Positions 15,103-23,966 of a stretch of 30,693 nt of DNA are shown here, piece by piece. A program made the translations under genes and the position numbers. Numbering within the stretch: the first letter of the stretch is position 1; every line of letters starts with the position of its first letter. The notes under the pieces were generated by a model. That model ran no database searches. It was not told the origin of the DNA and saw only the letters and a program-made list of their open reading frames with translations. Origin of the DNA: CAZMGD01 sp964565705 (GTDB lineage Bacteria > Actinomycetota > Acidimicrobiia > Acidimicrobiales > Ilumatobacteraceae); NCBI GenBank assembly GCA_964565705.1, contig CAZMGD010000045.1, forward strand, positions 1-30,693, written 5' to 3'.

Positions 15103-15108
15103 TGTGAA

Positions 15109-15137
15109 AGTATGCACGTTCTTCTGTGATCGTTCAA
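15109..15137 (-). promoter_or_regulatory. Promoter of the 6C RNA
   Basis: On the minus strand TTGAAC (15137-15132) and CATACT (15114-15109) are spaced by exactly 17 bp, a good sigma-70-type pair. The predicted start is about 15102, just before the first C-rich hairpin. Confidence 0.65.
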
Positions 15138-15145
15138 GCAGTTTG

Positions 15146-15166
15146 TAATGATATCTCCTATCGTTA
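15146..15166. promoter_or_regulatory. Candidate LysR-type binding palindrome
   Basis: TAATGATA (15146-15153) and TATCGTTA (15159-15166) are inverted arms with one mismatch and a 5-nt spacer, holding the T-N11-A geometry of LysR boxes (for example T15149 to A15160 or nearby pairs). The site ends 6 nt before the LysR ATG and is centred about 54 bp upstream of the predicted 6C RNA start. Confidence 0.5.
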
Positions 15167-15172
15167 CGAGCG

Positions 15173-16108
15173 ATGGACCTCCGCCAGCTGGCAGCACTCG
15201 TCGCGATCGCCGATCACGGCAGCTTCTCGGCCGCGGCGCGGGCCCTGTTCACGGTGCAGTCGAACGTGTCTGCACACATCTCGCGCCTCGAGTCGGAACT
15301 CGGCGTGACGCTGGTGGAGCGATCCAACGGCACGCTCACGGACGAGGGCGCGCTGGTGGTGGACCGCTCCCGGCGGATCCTGCGCGACATCGACGACATC
15401 GCCGCCGAGCTCGCCGCCCCGGGTGCCGAGGTCGCCGGCGAGACCCGAATCGGGGTGATCGGCACCACCGCCCGCTGGCTGATGCCCCAGATGCTGACCC
15501 GGCTCGGCGTCGAATACCCCGACGTGCACCCGATCGTGTTCGAGGGCAGCACGTCGGCCCTGGTCCCCCGGCTGGTGTCGGGGCAGATCGACGGCGCGAT
15601 CGTCCACCTACCGGTCGACGAGCCGGAGCTCCAGGTCGAACCGCTCTTCGCCGAGGATCTGCTGGTGGTGGTCCCGGCCGATCACCACCTCGCCGACCGC
15701 GATGTGATGTCGCTGCGGGGCCTGACCGGTGAGCCCTTGCTGCTGCCGCCGCGCTCGGCGGTGCTGCGCCAGATGATCGATCGGGCCGCCGCTGCGGTCG
15801 GGGTGACGCTCCACGCCCAGGCCGAGATCGACGGCGTGCGTCTGCTCGCCTCGCTCGCCTTCGAGGGGTACGGCGCAGCGATCGTGCCGGCGACCGCGAC
15901 GCCGTCGTGGCTGCGCGGCAACTTCCATCGGATCGCCGTGCCCGAGCTCCCCCGCCGCGTCGTCGGCTGGGCGCAGCGCCGGCGTCCGATCCCCGGGCCT
16001 GCCACCCGCGCCGCCGTCGACGTCCTGCGCGACCTGGTCGCTGTGCGTGGACCCGACATGGCGGGTGTCCAGACACGCGCGGACCTCCTCACCCGACCCC
16101 GGACCTGA
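15173..16108 (+). CDS. LysR-family transcriptional regulator
   Basis: A 311-residue LysR regulator. The N-terminal winged helix-turn-helix is clear: MDLRQLAALVAIADHGSFSA, then ARALFTVQSNVSAHISRLES and ELGVTLVERSNGTLTDEG. The substrate-binding domain (about residues 90-295) shows GETRIGVIGTTARWLMP, LVSGQIDGAIVHLPVDEPEL and the ending FEGYGAAIVPATATP. Length is typical. The start is not preceded by an SD; TATCGT lies 8 nt upstream, so the message may be leaderless. LysR proteins usually regulate a divergent neighbour: here that transcript is the 6C RNA. The downstream carboxyltransferase gene is the other candidate target. Confidence 0.92.
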   Translation: MDLRQLAALVAIADHGSFSAAARALFTVQSNVSAHISRLESELGVTLVERSNGTLTDEGALVVDRSRRILRDIDDIAAELAAPGAEVAGETRIGVIGTTARWLMPQMLTRLGVEYPDVHPIVFEGSTSALVPRLVSGQIDGAIVHLPVDEPELQVEPLFAEDLLVVVPADHHLADRDVMSLRGLTGEPLLLPPRSAVLRQMIDRAAAAVGVTLHAQAEIDGVRLLASLAFEGYGAAIVPATATPSWLRGNFHRIAVPELPRRVVGWAQRRRPIPGPATRAAVDVLRDLVAVRGPDMAGVQTRADLLTRPRT

Positions 16109-16142
16109 TCCCCCCGGCGATCGCTCACCTATGGTGTCGCCG

Positions 16143-17486
16143 ATGCGGTCGATCGCCCTGCGCCACCAGGTGCCTGGCAGCGCGCGGGCAGAGGTGCGCG
16201 AGTTCGCCGGTCGAGCCGTGGTCTGGCTCGACGTCGACGCCAGCGTGCGTCGGGGGGCCCTGTCCTCCGAGTCGTCGTCGGTCATCGAGGCCGCGGCCCG
16301 CACCGCGTGCGAGCAACGTTTCCCCCTGATCGCGGTCATGGGCTCATCGGGGGCGGACATCGCCGAGGGCATGTCGGCGCTGCACGGCTGGGGCCTGGCG
16401 GCACGCGCCCTCGCCCAGTGCTCCGGTGTGGTCCCGACGTTCTTCCTCGTCAACGGCCCGGCGGTGTCGGGCCCGGCGCTCTTGCTCGGCATCGCCGACT
16501 TCGTCGTGATGACCGACGATGCATACGCCTTCGTCTCCGGGCCGACGATGGTCGCCGAGTTCACGGGCGTCGCCATCGACAACCTCGAGCTCGGTGGCGC
16601 CGCGGCGCAGGCCCGCTACACCGGCGCAGCGAGCATCGTCGTGCCCGACACCGACGCCGCGATCGCGTCCGTGGAACACCTCCTCAGCTACCTGCCGCCG
16701 AACAACGACGAGGAGCCACCGCTGTGGCCGACGGACGATCCGGCCGATCGACCGACCCCGGAGGCCGGCGAGGTGATCCCCCCGTCATCGACCGGGAGCT
16801 ACGACGTCCGCGACGTGATCCGCGCCCTGGCCGACGACGGCGACCTGCTCGAGATCCGGGCTCGCTGGGCACCGAACCTCGTCACCGCCTTCACGACGAT
16901 CGCCGGGCAGCCGGTGGGAGTCGTCGCCAACCAGCCGATCTCCCTCGCCGGCACGCTCGACATCCCTGCCTCCCAGAAGGGCGCTCGCTTCGTCACGTTC
17001 TGCGACGCGTTCAACCTGCCCGTGCTCACGCTGGTCGACACGCCAGGCTTCTACCCGGGCAAGGACCTCGAGTGGCGGGGGATGATCCGTCACGGCGCAC
17101 AACTCGTCTTTGCCTATGGACGGGCCACCGTGCCTCGGATCTGCGTGATCCTGCGCAAGAGCTATGGCGGCGCCTACATCGTGATGGACTCCAAGCGGAT
17201 GGGCAACGACCTCTGCATCGCCTGGCCATGGGCGGAGCTCGCCGTCATGGGTGCCGGACAGGCGGCGGCGATCCTCCAACGCCGGGCGACGCCCGAAGCG
17301 CGCGCCGCGTTCGAGGCCGACTACAGCGAGCGGCTCCTGAACCCCTACATCGCCGCCGAGCGCGGATACGTCGACGCCGTCGTCGAACCCGCCGACACCC
17401 GTGCCACGATCGCGCAGGCGTTGGCGTCACTCGCCGACAAGCGTGAACGACTCCAGCCGCGCAAACACGACAACATGCCGTGCTGA
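16143..17486 (+). CDS. Acyl-CoA carboxylase carboxyltransferase (beta) subunit, N-terminally short
   Basis: A 447-residue carboxyltransferase that would move CO2 from biotin to an acyl-CoA. The N-half has FPLIAVMGSSGADIAEGMSA, FLVNGPAVSGPALLLGIADF and VSGPTMVAEFTG. The C-half has GQPVGVVANQPISLAGTLDI, FCDAFNLPVLTLVDTPGFYP, a GAQLVFAYGRATVPRI stretch and ILRKSYGGAYIVMDSKRMG, all hallmark oxyanion-hole and CoA-binding segments. Typical AccD/PccB subunits are about 510-550 residues, so 60-90 N-terminal residues seem missing. The ATG at 16143 is preferred because TATGGT lies 7 nt before it; 16131 is an alternative in frame. No biotin carboxylase subunit is in the window. The acyl-CoA substrate is unknown. 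Confidence 0.87.
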   Translation: MRSIALRHQVPGSARAEVREFAGRAVVWLDVDASVRRGALSSESSSVIEAAARTACEQRFPLIAVMGSSGADIAEGMSALHGWGLAARALAQCSGVVPTFFLVNGPAVSGPALLLGIADFVVMTDDAYAFVSGPTMVAEFTGVAIDNLELGGAAAQARYTGAASIVVPDTDAAIASVEHLLSYLPPNNDEEPPLWPTDDPADRPTPEAGEVIPPSSTGSYDVRDVIRALADDGDLLEIRARWAPNLVTAFTTIAGQPVGVVANQPISLAGTLDIPASQKGARFVTFCDAFNLPVLTLVDTPGFYPGKDLEWRGMIRHGAQLVFAYGRATVPRICVILRKSYGGAYIVMDSKRMGNDLCIAWPWAELAVMGAGQAAAILQRRATPEARAAFEADYSERLLNPYIAAERGYVDAVVEPADTRATIAQALASLADKRERLQPRKHDNMPC

Positions 17487-17582
17487 TGGCCCCGGCGAGC
17501 GTGTTGAACTGCCTCGCGGCGCTGGCTCACCGCTGGGGGTGACGGGACGCGCGTTCCTGGCCACCGGTAGCGTTTCCTGCTC

Positions 17583-18713
17583 ATGCGGGTTCGTCGGGAC
17601 GTCCTCTTGATGCTGGGGTGCGCCTCGTTGCTGCTGTTGGCGGCTTGTGAGGTGGGGTCGTCGGCGGCGGAGACGCCCCCGACGACGGCCGTCGCCGTCG
17701 CGTCGATGCCATCGACACTCGCTCCCACCGCGGCACCCACCACGGTCGTGCCGGCCGCCGAGGCGGCGACCACCACCACCACCACCACCACCACGCTGCC
17801 GCCGCCGACGGAGCCACCGACGACGACCACCACGCTCGTGCCCGTGCTCGCGGTCGATCCCCCGATCCGCCCGGTGAAGCAGAACGACGGTGACGAGACG
17901 GCCCGGGTGCAGGCGCGGCTGCTCGAGCTCGGCTTCTGGGTGGCCGGGGTCGACGGCGACTACGGCCTCACCACCAAGCAGGCCGTGATGGCGTTCCAGA
18001 AGTACGTCGGCATCGAGGCCGACGGCAGCGTCGGGCCGATCACCGCCGACTTCCTCACCCAGATGACCGAGCGGGCCAAGCCGACGCAGCCGGTCGAGGG
18101 CGACAAGGTCGAAGTCGACAAGGACCGTCAGCTCCTGTTCATCGTCTACAGCGGGCAGGTCGTGTGGACGTTGAACGTGTCGACCGGCAGCGGCCAGTAC
18201 TACATCGAGGAGAACCAAAAGGATCCGACCAAGCTCGAGACCGGCCAGTCGATCACCCGCAACGGCGACTTCGACGTGTACCGCGAGCGCGAGGAGGGTT
18301 GGTGGGAGGGCGACCTCGGCAAGATCTACCGCCCGAAGTACGTCAGCGGTGGCATCGCCATCCACGGCTCGAACAGCGTGCCGAACTACCCCGCGTCGCA
18401 CGGCTGCATCCGCGTGAGCGTGCCGGCGATGGACATGATCTGGGACAGCGGGCTGATCCCGAAGGGATTCCCGGTCAGCATCTTCGGCAACGATCCGGCA
18501 CCCAAGGGCCCGAAGCCGAGCGCGCCCGCGGCGACGACCACCGTGCCGCCCGAGATACCGCCCGCATCGGTTGCTCCCGATCCGACCCCGGCGACCGCGC
18601 CACCGGCGACACCCGCGCCCGAGACCGTGGCACCGGACACCACGCCCACCCCGGCGCCGCCGGCCGAGACGCCTGCACCAGCGCCGGACGAGACGCCTGC
18701 ACCAGCGCCCTGA
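17583..18713 (+). CDS. L,D-transpeptidase (YkuD) lipoprotein with peptidoglycan-binding domain
   Basis: A 376-residue cell-wall enzyme that would form or exchange 3-3 peptide cross-links outside the membrane. The N-terminus ends in lipobox LLLLAAC (Cys22). A Thr/Pro/Ala-rich linker (to about residue 95) includes nine Thr in a row, coded by (ACC)8-ACG at 17769-17795. A PG_binding_1 repeat follows at about 103-160 (ARVQARLLELGFWVAGVDGD, then GLTTKQAVMAFQK). The YkuD domain spans about 175-302, with catalytic motif HGSNSVPNYPASHGCIRVS: His261, His273, Cys275, Arg277. The C-terminal tail (from 305) is Pro/Ala/Thr-rich and ends in two ETPAPAPx units from a 20-nt direct repeat (18666 and 18690). 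TAGCGT lies 9 nt before the ATG. Confidence 0.94.
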   Translation: MRVRRDVLLMLGCASLLLLAACEVGSSAAETPPTTAVAVASMPSTLAPTAAPTTVVPAAEAATTTTTTTTTLPPPTEPPTTTTTLVPVLAVDPPIRPVKQNDGDETARVQARLLELGFWVAGVDGDYGLTTKQAVMAFQKYVGIEADGSVGPITADFLTQMTERAKPTQPVEGDKVEVDKDRQLLFIVYSGQVVWTLNVSTGSGQYYIEENQKDPTKLETGQSITRNGDFDVYREREEGWWEGDLGKIYRPKYVSGGIAIHGSNSVPNYPASHGCIRVSVPAMDMIWDSGLIPKGFPVSIFGNDPAPKGPKPSAPAATTTVPPEIPPASVAPDPTPATAPPATPAPETVAPDTTPTPAPPAETPAPAPDETPAPAP

Positions 18714-18810
18714 CGGTCGAGTGGCTGGGAAGTTCGTCGCTGCCCAGCAGTAGTGTCCCCGACGGGGAGGAAGCCCCCAGCACACACCGAACCACGAGGG
18801 GACGAGCAAG

Positions 18811-20076
<1,266 letters not shown>

Positions 20077-20080
20077 TGCG

Positions 20081-20854
20081 TCACACGCGCAGCGTGCCCT
20101 CCCACACCGTCACCGCCTGACCCGACACGGCGACCCGGTCGCCGTGCACGCGCAGACGCAGCGCGCCGCCGCGCGCGGACGCCTGCTCGGCGACCAGTTC
20201 GTCGCGGCCGAGGCGGGTTGCCCACAGCGGTGCGAGCTGGCAGTGCGCCGAACCGGTCACCGGATCTTCCGGGATCCCGACCGCCGGGGCGAAGACCCGG
20301 CTGACCATGTCGATGCCGTCACCGTCGCCGGCCGCGGTGGCGATCAAGCCGTGCGGGCAGCGCGCCGCGATCGCCGCGAGGTCGGGGCGCAGCGCACGCA
20401 CATCGGCCGCCGATGACAGCTCGACCACGTGGAACGTGCCGGACCACGTGCCGCGCACCCGGGTGCCGATCGCCTCGATGATCGCCGGGTCGTCGCCGAT
20501 CGACGACGACGACCCGGCCGGCAGGTCGAGAGTGATCCAGCCACCTTCGCCGGGCGCGCAGCGCAGCGGACCGCTGCGGGTGTGGAACACGACTTCCTCG
20601 CCGACGACGTGCGTGCTGGCGAGCGTCGCGTGTCCGCACAGGTCGACCTCATGACCCGTCGGCGTGAACCAGCGCAGCTCGTACTCCCCCGCCGACCTCG
20701 GCACGAGGAAGGCGGTCTCGGCGAGGTTCATCTCGGCGGCGACCCCTCGCAGCCATGCGTCGTCGGGCCAGGACTCCAGCCGGCACACGGCGGCAGGGTT
20801 GCCGGCGAAGGGACGATCGGTGAACGCGTCGACGACGCTGACGGGAACGGCCAC
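20081..20854 (-). CDS. PhzF-family isomerase/epimerase-like protein
   Basis: A 257-residue protein of the PhzF (diaminopimelate-epimerase fold) family. Diagnostic blocks are VVDAFTDRPFAGNPAAVC at the N-terminus, MNLAETAFLVP with the catalytic glutamate (Glu46), FTPTGHEVDLCGHATLASTH and FAPAVGIPEDPVTGSAHCQL. Members isomerise varied small substrates; no phenazine genes are nearby, so phenazine synthesis is not implied. The GTG at 20854 was chosen because the family starts right at this point and TACCGT (20866-20861) lies 6 nt upstream, giving a leaderless message. In-frame codons to 20914 extend into a GC-rich region with no family similarity. Confidence 0.9.
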   Translation of the reverse strand: MAVPVSVVDAFTDRPFAGNPAAVCRLESWPDDAWLRGVAAEMNLAETAFLVPRSAGEYELRWFTPTGHEVDLCGHATLASTHVVGEEVVFHTRSGPLRCAPGEGGWITLDLPAGSSSSIGDDPAIIEAIGTRVRGTWSGTFHVVELSSAADVRALRPDLAAIAARCPHGLIATAAGDGDGIDMVSRVFAPAVGIPEDPVTGSAHCQLAPLWATRLGRDELVAEQASARGGALRLRVHGDRVAVSGQAVTVWEGTLRV

Positions 20855-20945
20855 GGGCCGACGGTATCGCTGGGCCCGCGTCCGGAGCGCCGGGTTTCCC
20901 GTCGACGCAGTCACCGGCGCTTCCGGCGAGGAACGAGCCGCCGGC

Positions 20946-21030
20946 CCAACGCGCGGGTACGGCCACGATCCGGCGCCGTAGCCGTGTCACGGCGAGCGGA
21001 GCGAGCCACCGCCGGCGCGCTCAGGCGCCG
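20946..21030 (+). repeat. Dispersed GC-rich intergenic repeat, copy B
   Basis: About 85 bp matching copy A (14868) along its length. Directly after it, agcgagcgcagcgagcc (21033-21049) repeats the core again and continues into ATCAGCG, as in the copy near 4400. The whole gap 20855-21058 is otherwise empty apart from the TACCGT box of the PhzF-like gene. Confidence 0.6.
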
Positions 21031-21058
21031 CCAGCGAGCGCAGCGAGCCATCAGCGCG

Positions 21059-22051
21059 TCACGTCGGGACGACGGTCACCACCAGCTTGCCGGTGTTGGC
21101 GTTGGCCTCCATGAGCTCGTGGGCCCCGGCGATCTGGGCGAAGGGCACGTGGCGGTCGATCACCGGCCGGAGCTCACCGCTCTCGAACAGCGGCAACATC
21201 TCGGTGGCGAAGCGTCGCGTCACGGCGACCTTCTGCTCGATCGGACGTGTCCGCAGCGTGGTGCCGATCAGCGTCGCCCGCTTGCCCAGCATCCCGCCGA
21301 GGAGGGCTCCGGTGTTGACGGCGACTCCCCCGCCCATCGTCCCGACCTGCACGATCCTGCCCTGCAACGCGACGGCAGCGAGGTTGCGGAGCAGCTCGTC
21401 GCCTCCGATCACGTCGAGGATCGTGTCGAACCCCCCGGGCACGGCGGTGGTCGCGTCCGCCAGCCAGTCGTTCGGAGAGCGATCGAACACGAGGTCCGCG
21501 CCCAGCTCGCGGCAGGCATCGGCCTTGGGGGCCGAACAGGTCACGGCGATCCGCGCCCGCAGGGCCTTCGCGATCTGGATGGCCGCGGTCCCGACGCCGG
21601 ACGCGCCAGCGTGGACCAGGGCCCAGCGCCCCGACGTGAGCCGGCCCTGGAGCACGAGCGCATCCCACGCGGTGAGGAACACCTCGGGAATGGCCGCGGC
21701 ATCGATCAGGCCGACCGTCGCCGGCACGCGCATGGTCTGGCGCTCGTGAACGACGAGCCGCTCGGCGTAGGCCCCCCCGGCGACGATGCCCATCACCTCG
21801 TCGCCGGGCTGCCACAGGCGCACCCGCTCGCCGATCGCGGCGACGGTGCCCGAGAACTCGAGGCCGGGGATGTCGAGCGCGGCACCGGTCGGGTCGGGGT
21901 ACAGGCCCTTGCGCTGCAGCAGGTCGGCGCGGTTGAGCGCCGTCGCGGCGACGTCGACCAGGATCTCGTCGGGCCCGGGCGACGGATCGGGCACCTCCTC
22001 GAACCGCAGCACCTCGGGACCGCCGAACTCGCGCAACACGACTGCTCGCAT
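21059..22051 (-). CDS. MDR-family NAD(P)H quinone oxidoreductase (PIG3/QorB-like)
   Basis: A 330-residue medium-chain reductase lacking zinc ligands. The N-terminal domain shows MRAVVLREFGGPEVLRFEEV, then ATALNRADLLQRKGLYP, a signature of the p53-inducible PIG3/quinone-oxidoreductase branch. The nucleotide-binding domain has VHAGASGVGTAAIQIAKAL, and the C-terminal part IVQVGTMGGGVAVNTGALLG. Likely reaction: NADPH-dependent reduction of a quinone or enone. The ATG at 22051 is supported by CATGAT 6 nt upstream (22063-22058). The open frame continues far upstream only as a GC-rich shadow of the MFS gene. It is divergent from the MFS exporter gene with 66 bp between. Confidence 0.93.
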   Translation of the reverse strand: MRAVVLREFGGPEVLRFEEVPDPSPGPDEILVDVAATALNRADLLQRKGLYPDPTGAALDIPGLEFSGTVAAIGERVRLWQPGDEVMGIVAGGAYAERLVVHERQTMRVPATVGLIDAAAIPEVFLTAWDALVLQGRLTSGRWALVHAGASGVGTAAIQIAKALRARIAVTCSAPKADACRELGADLVFDRSPNDWLADATTAVPGGFDTILDVIGGDELLRNLAAVALQGRIVQVGTMGGGVAVNTGALLGGMLGKRATLIGTTLRTRPIEQKVAVTRRFATEMLPLFESGELRPVIDRHVPFAQIAGAHELMEANANTGKLVVTVVPT

Positions 22052-22117
22052 GCACCCATCATGCCCTGCCCCGAATCCGAGCCCGGCCATGGCAGAGCGA
22101 CGTCTACTCTCCGCCGG

Positions 22118-23437
22118 ATGGCTGCGACGCGCCCGCTCGGGCCGAGGTTCCGCCGGCTCTTCGGCGCCAGCCTGATCACCAACCTCGGCGACGGGATCGG
22201 CACGGTCGCCTATCCGTGGTTGGCGTCGGCGATCACCCGCAACCCGCTCCTGATCGCGCTCGTCGCCGTGGTGCAGCGCCTGCCGTGGCTGCTGTTCAGC
22301 CTCCCGGCGGGTGTGATCACCGACCGTGCCGACCGCCGCCGGCTGATCGTGCGCATGGACCTCACCCGCTTCGCCATCACCGCCGTGCTCGGGTTGGCGG
22401 TGCTGAGCACGCAGGGCGGCCTGCCGGCTGCCGACGAGCTCGACCAGGTGACCGGCACCCGCCCAGGGCTGTACGCGATGGTGCTCGTCGCCACGCTGCT
22501 GCTCGGCACGTGCGAGGTGTTGCGCGACAACTCGGCGCAGACGATCCTGCCGGCGATCGTCGAGACCGACCAGCTGGAGCGGGCCAACGGCCGGCTCGGC
22601 GCGATGGAGCTGGTGGCCAACACGCTCGTCGGGCCGCCGCTCGGCGCGGTGCTGCTCGCAATCGCGTTCGCCCTCCCGATCCTGATGGACGCCGCATCCT
22701 TCCTCGGCGCCGCGGCGCTGGTGTTCACGATCGGCGGCACGTTCCGCGCCGACGGCGGTGACACGGCGCCGGCCTCGTGGCGCGCCGAGCTCCGCGAAGG
22801 GATGCGCTGGCTGCGTCACCACGACGTGCTGTTCCCGATGGCCGTCATCCTCGGACTGCTCAACCTGGCGTCGAGCGTGTCCTGGGGGATCCTGGTGCTG
22901 TTCGCCCAGGACGTGCTGCACACGTCGACGCTGACGTTCGCGCTGCTCGGCGTCGGGATGGCGATCGGCGGCATCGTCGGCGGCACGACCGCGTCGTTCC
23001 TCTCGACGCGCCTCGGTGCCGGCACATGCCTCGCGACCACGCTCGCCGGCTGCTCGGTGCTCCCGATCGTGAACGCGTTCAGCAGCAACTGGGTGCTCTC
23101 GACGGTCCTGCTCGGGCTGATGTCGATGCTCGGCGTGCTCTGGAACGTGATCACCGTCAGCTTCCGCCAGGCGATCATCCCGCCGCGGCTGCTCGGGCGG
23201 ATCAACAGCGCCTACCGCTTCTTCGCGTGGGGCATGATGCCGATCGGCGCCGCGCTCGGCGGCTTGCTGGTCACCGTCGTCGATCGGTTCGCGTCCCGCG
23301 AGGTCGCCTTGCGCTCGGCGTTCGTCGCCGAGGGGGCGATCTGCGCCGGACTGTTCGTGGCCGGTCGCCACTTCCTCACCACCGAGCGGATCGAGCGGGC
23401 CCGGCAGGCGGCCGCTCCCGCTGTGTCCACAGGCTGA
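22118..23437 (+). CDS. MFS transporter (MFS_3 / EntS-like exporter)
   Basis: A 439-residue inner-membrane protein with about 12 hydrophobic segments. The loop between helices 2 and 3 carries PAGVITDRADRRRLIVRMDL, the MFS motif A (G-x-x-x-D-R-x-x-R-R). Other family pieces are GTCEVLRDNSAQTILPAIVE, LERANGRLGAMELVANTLVG and GRINSAYRFFAWGMMPIGAA, which are characteristic of the MFS_3 exporter group (enterobactin exporter EntS and relatives). Substrate unknown, probably efflux of a small hydrophobic compound. ATG chosen because MAATRPLGPRFRRLFGASLI is a normal start for the group and TACTCT lies 7 nt before it. Confidence 0.92.
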   Translation: MAATRPLGPRFRRLFGASLITNLGDGIGTVAYPWLASAITRNPLLIALVAVVQRLPWLLFSLPAGVITDRADRRRLIVRMDLTRFAITAVLGLAVLSTQGGLPAADELDQVTGTRPGLYAMVLVATLLLGTCEVLRDNSAQTILPAIVETDQLERANGRLGAMELVANTLVGPPLGAVLLAIAFALPILMDAASFLGAAALVFTIGGTFRADGGDTAPASWRAELREGMRWLRHHDVLFPMAVILGLLNLASSVSWGILVLFAQDVLHTSTLTFALLGVGMAIGGIVGGTTASFLSTRLGAGTCLATTLAGCSVLPIVNAFSSNWVLSTVLLGLMSMLGVLWNVITVSFRQAIIPPRLLGRINSAYRFFAWGMMPIGAALGGLLVTVVDRFASREVALRSAFVAEGAICAGLFVAGRHFLTTERIERARQAAAPAVSTG

Positions 23438-23511
23438 GACGGTTCGTCCCCAGCGAACTCACAGGCAAGAGGCACTGACGATCCACAGGCGAGGTGGTGC
23501 ACCATCGTCAC

Positions 23512-23826
23512 ATGGCCATGGCACTGCGCACCGCTCGCCAGTACCGCCGACACGGCGTGACGCTCGAGCCCGCCGACCGGCGGGCGCTCGAGCGAGCCGG
23601 CTGGCGCACGACGCTGGAGTTCCGGGAGAACCACGTGCGCGGCCGTGACGGCCGGCTGCTGGAGGTCGAGCAGGGTTGGACCGCCGAGGCCGAGCGGTTC
23701 GACGGTGCGTTCGAGGTGATCTCCGCCGAGGGCACCACCGCCGACGAAGCCTGGGCGCTGCTGCGCGAGGAGGTCGAGTGCTCGCAGCGCCCGCCCTCGC
23801 GCATCCGACTCGTCCACCCCGACTGA
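23512..23826 (+). CDS. Hypothetical protein, 104 aa
   Basis: A small, charged, soluble protein of about 104 residues; I do not recognise the family. It has an Arg-rich start (ALRTARQYRRHGV), then ERAGWRTTLEFRENHVRGRD, an aromatic/acidic middle and ISAEGTTADEAWALLREEVE near the end, suggesting an alpha/beta fold. Codon use and GC3 match its neighbours and no better frame overlaps it, so it is probably real. A GTG at 23494 and an ATG at 23518 are alternative starts. It follows the MFS gene by 74 bp and is followed by a long hairpin. Confidence 0.6.
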   Translation: MAMALRTARQYRRHGVTLEPADRRALERAGWRTTLEFRENHVRGRDGRLLEVEQGWTAEAERFDGAFEVISAEGTTADEAWALLREEVECSQRPPSRIRLVHPD

Positions 23827-23835
23827 TCCCCCCGT

Positions 23836-23881
23836 TCTCGGGAGCAGATCGGGTGCCAGAGCACCCGATCTGCTCCCGAGA
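23836..23881 (+). terminator. Long perfect hairpin (GTTCTCGG family, copy 2)
   Basis: Arms 23836-23856 and 23861-23881 form a perfect 21-bp stem with a 4-nt CAGA loop. The left foot is CCCCCCGTTCTCGGGAGC and a TGGGGCG run follows at 23890. It begins 9 nt after the small hypothetical gene. No T-tract is present. The rest of the gap to 23966 holds the TACCGT box (23953-23958) of the next gene. Confidence 0.7.
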
Positions 23882-23966
23882 TGCTCGAGTGGGGCGAACC
23901 ATCGCCCGATCGTACGGTTCGGGCCGCGGACCACCGTGAGGGCCATGCCCGCTACCGTGGCCCGCC

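Noticed and set aside
20077..20080. Terminator between citrate synthase and the PhzF-like gene
   Set aside because: The convergent stops are only 4 bp apart and no stable hairpin is visible there.
22052..23371. Long upstream extension of the PIG3-like reductase frame opposite the MFS gene
   Set aside because: The extension is rich in His/Arg/Glu/Gln and mirrors the MFS gene; the family start at 22051 is clear.
23420..23490. Three CACAGGC occurrences, with TGTGTCCACA resembling a DnaA box
   Set aside because: Two or fewer partial matches, partly inside the MFS coding end; no cluster of boxes, AT-rich region or dnaA/dnaN nearby.
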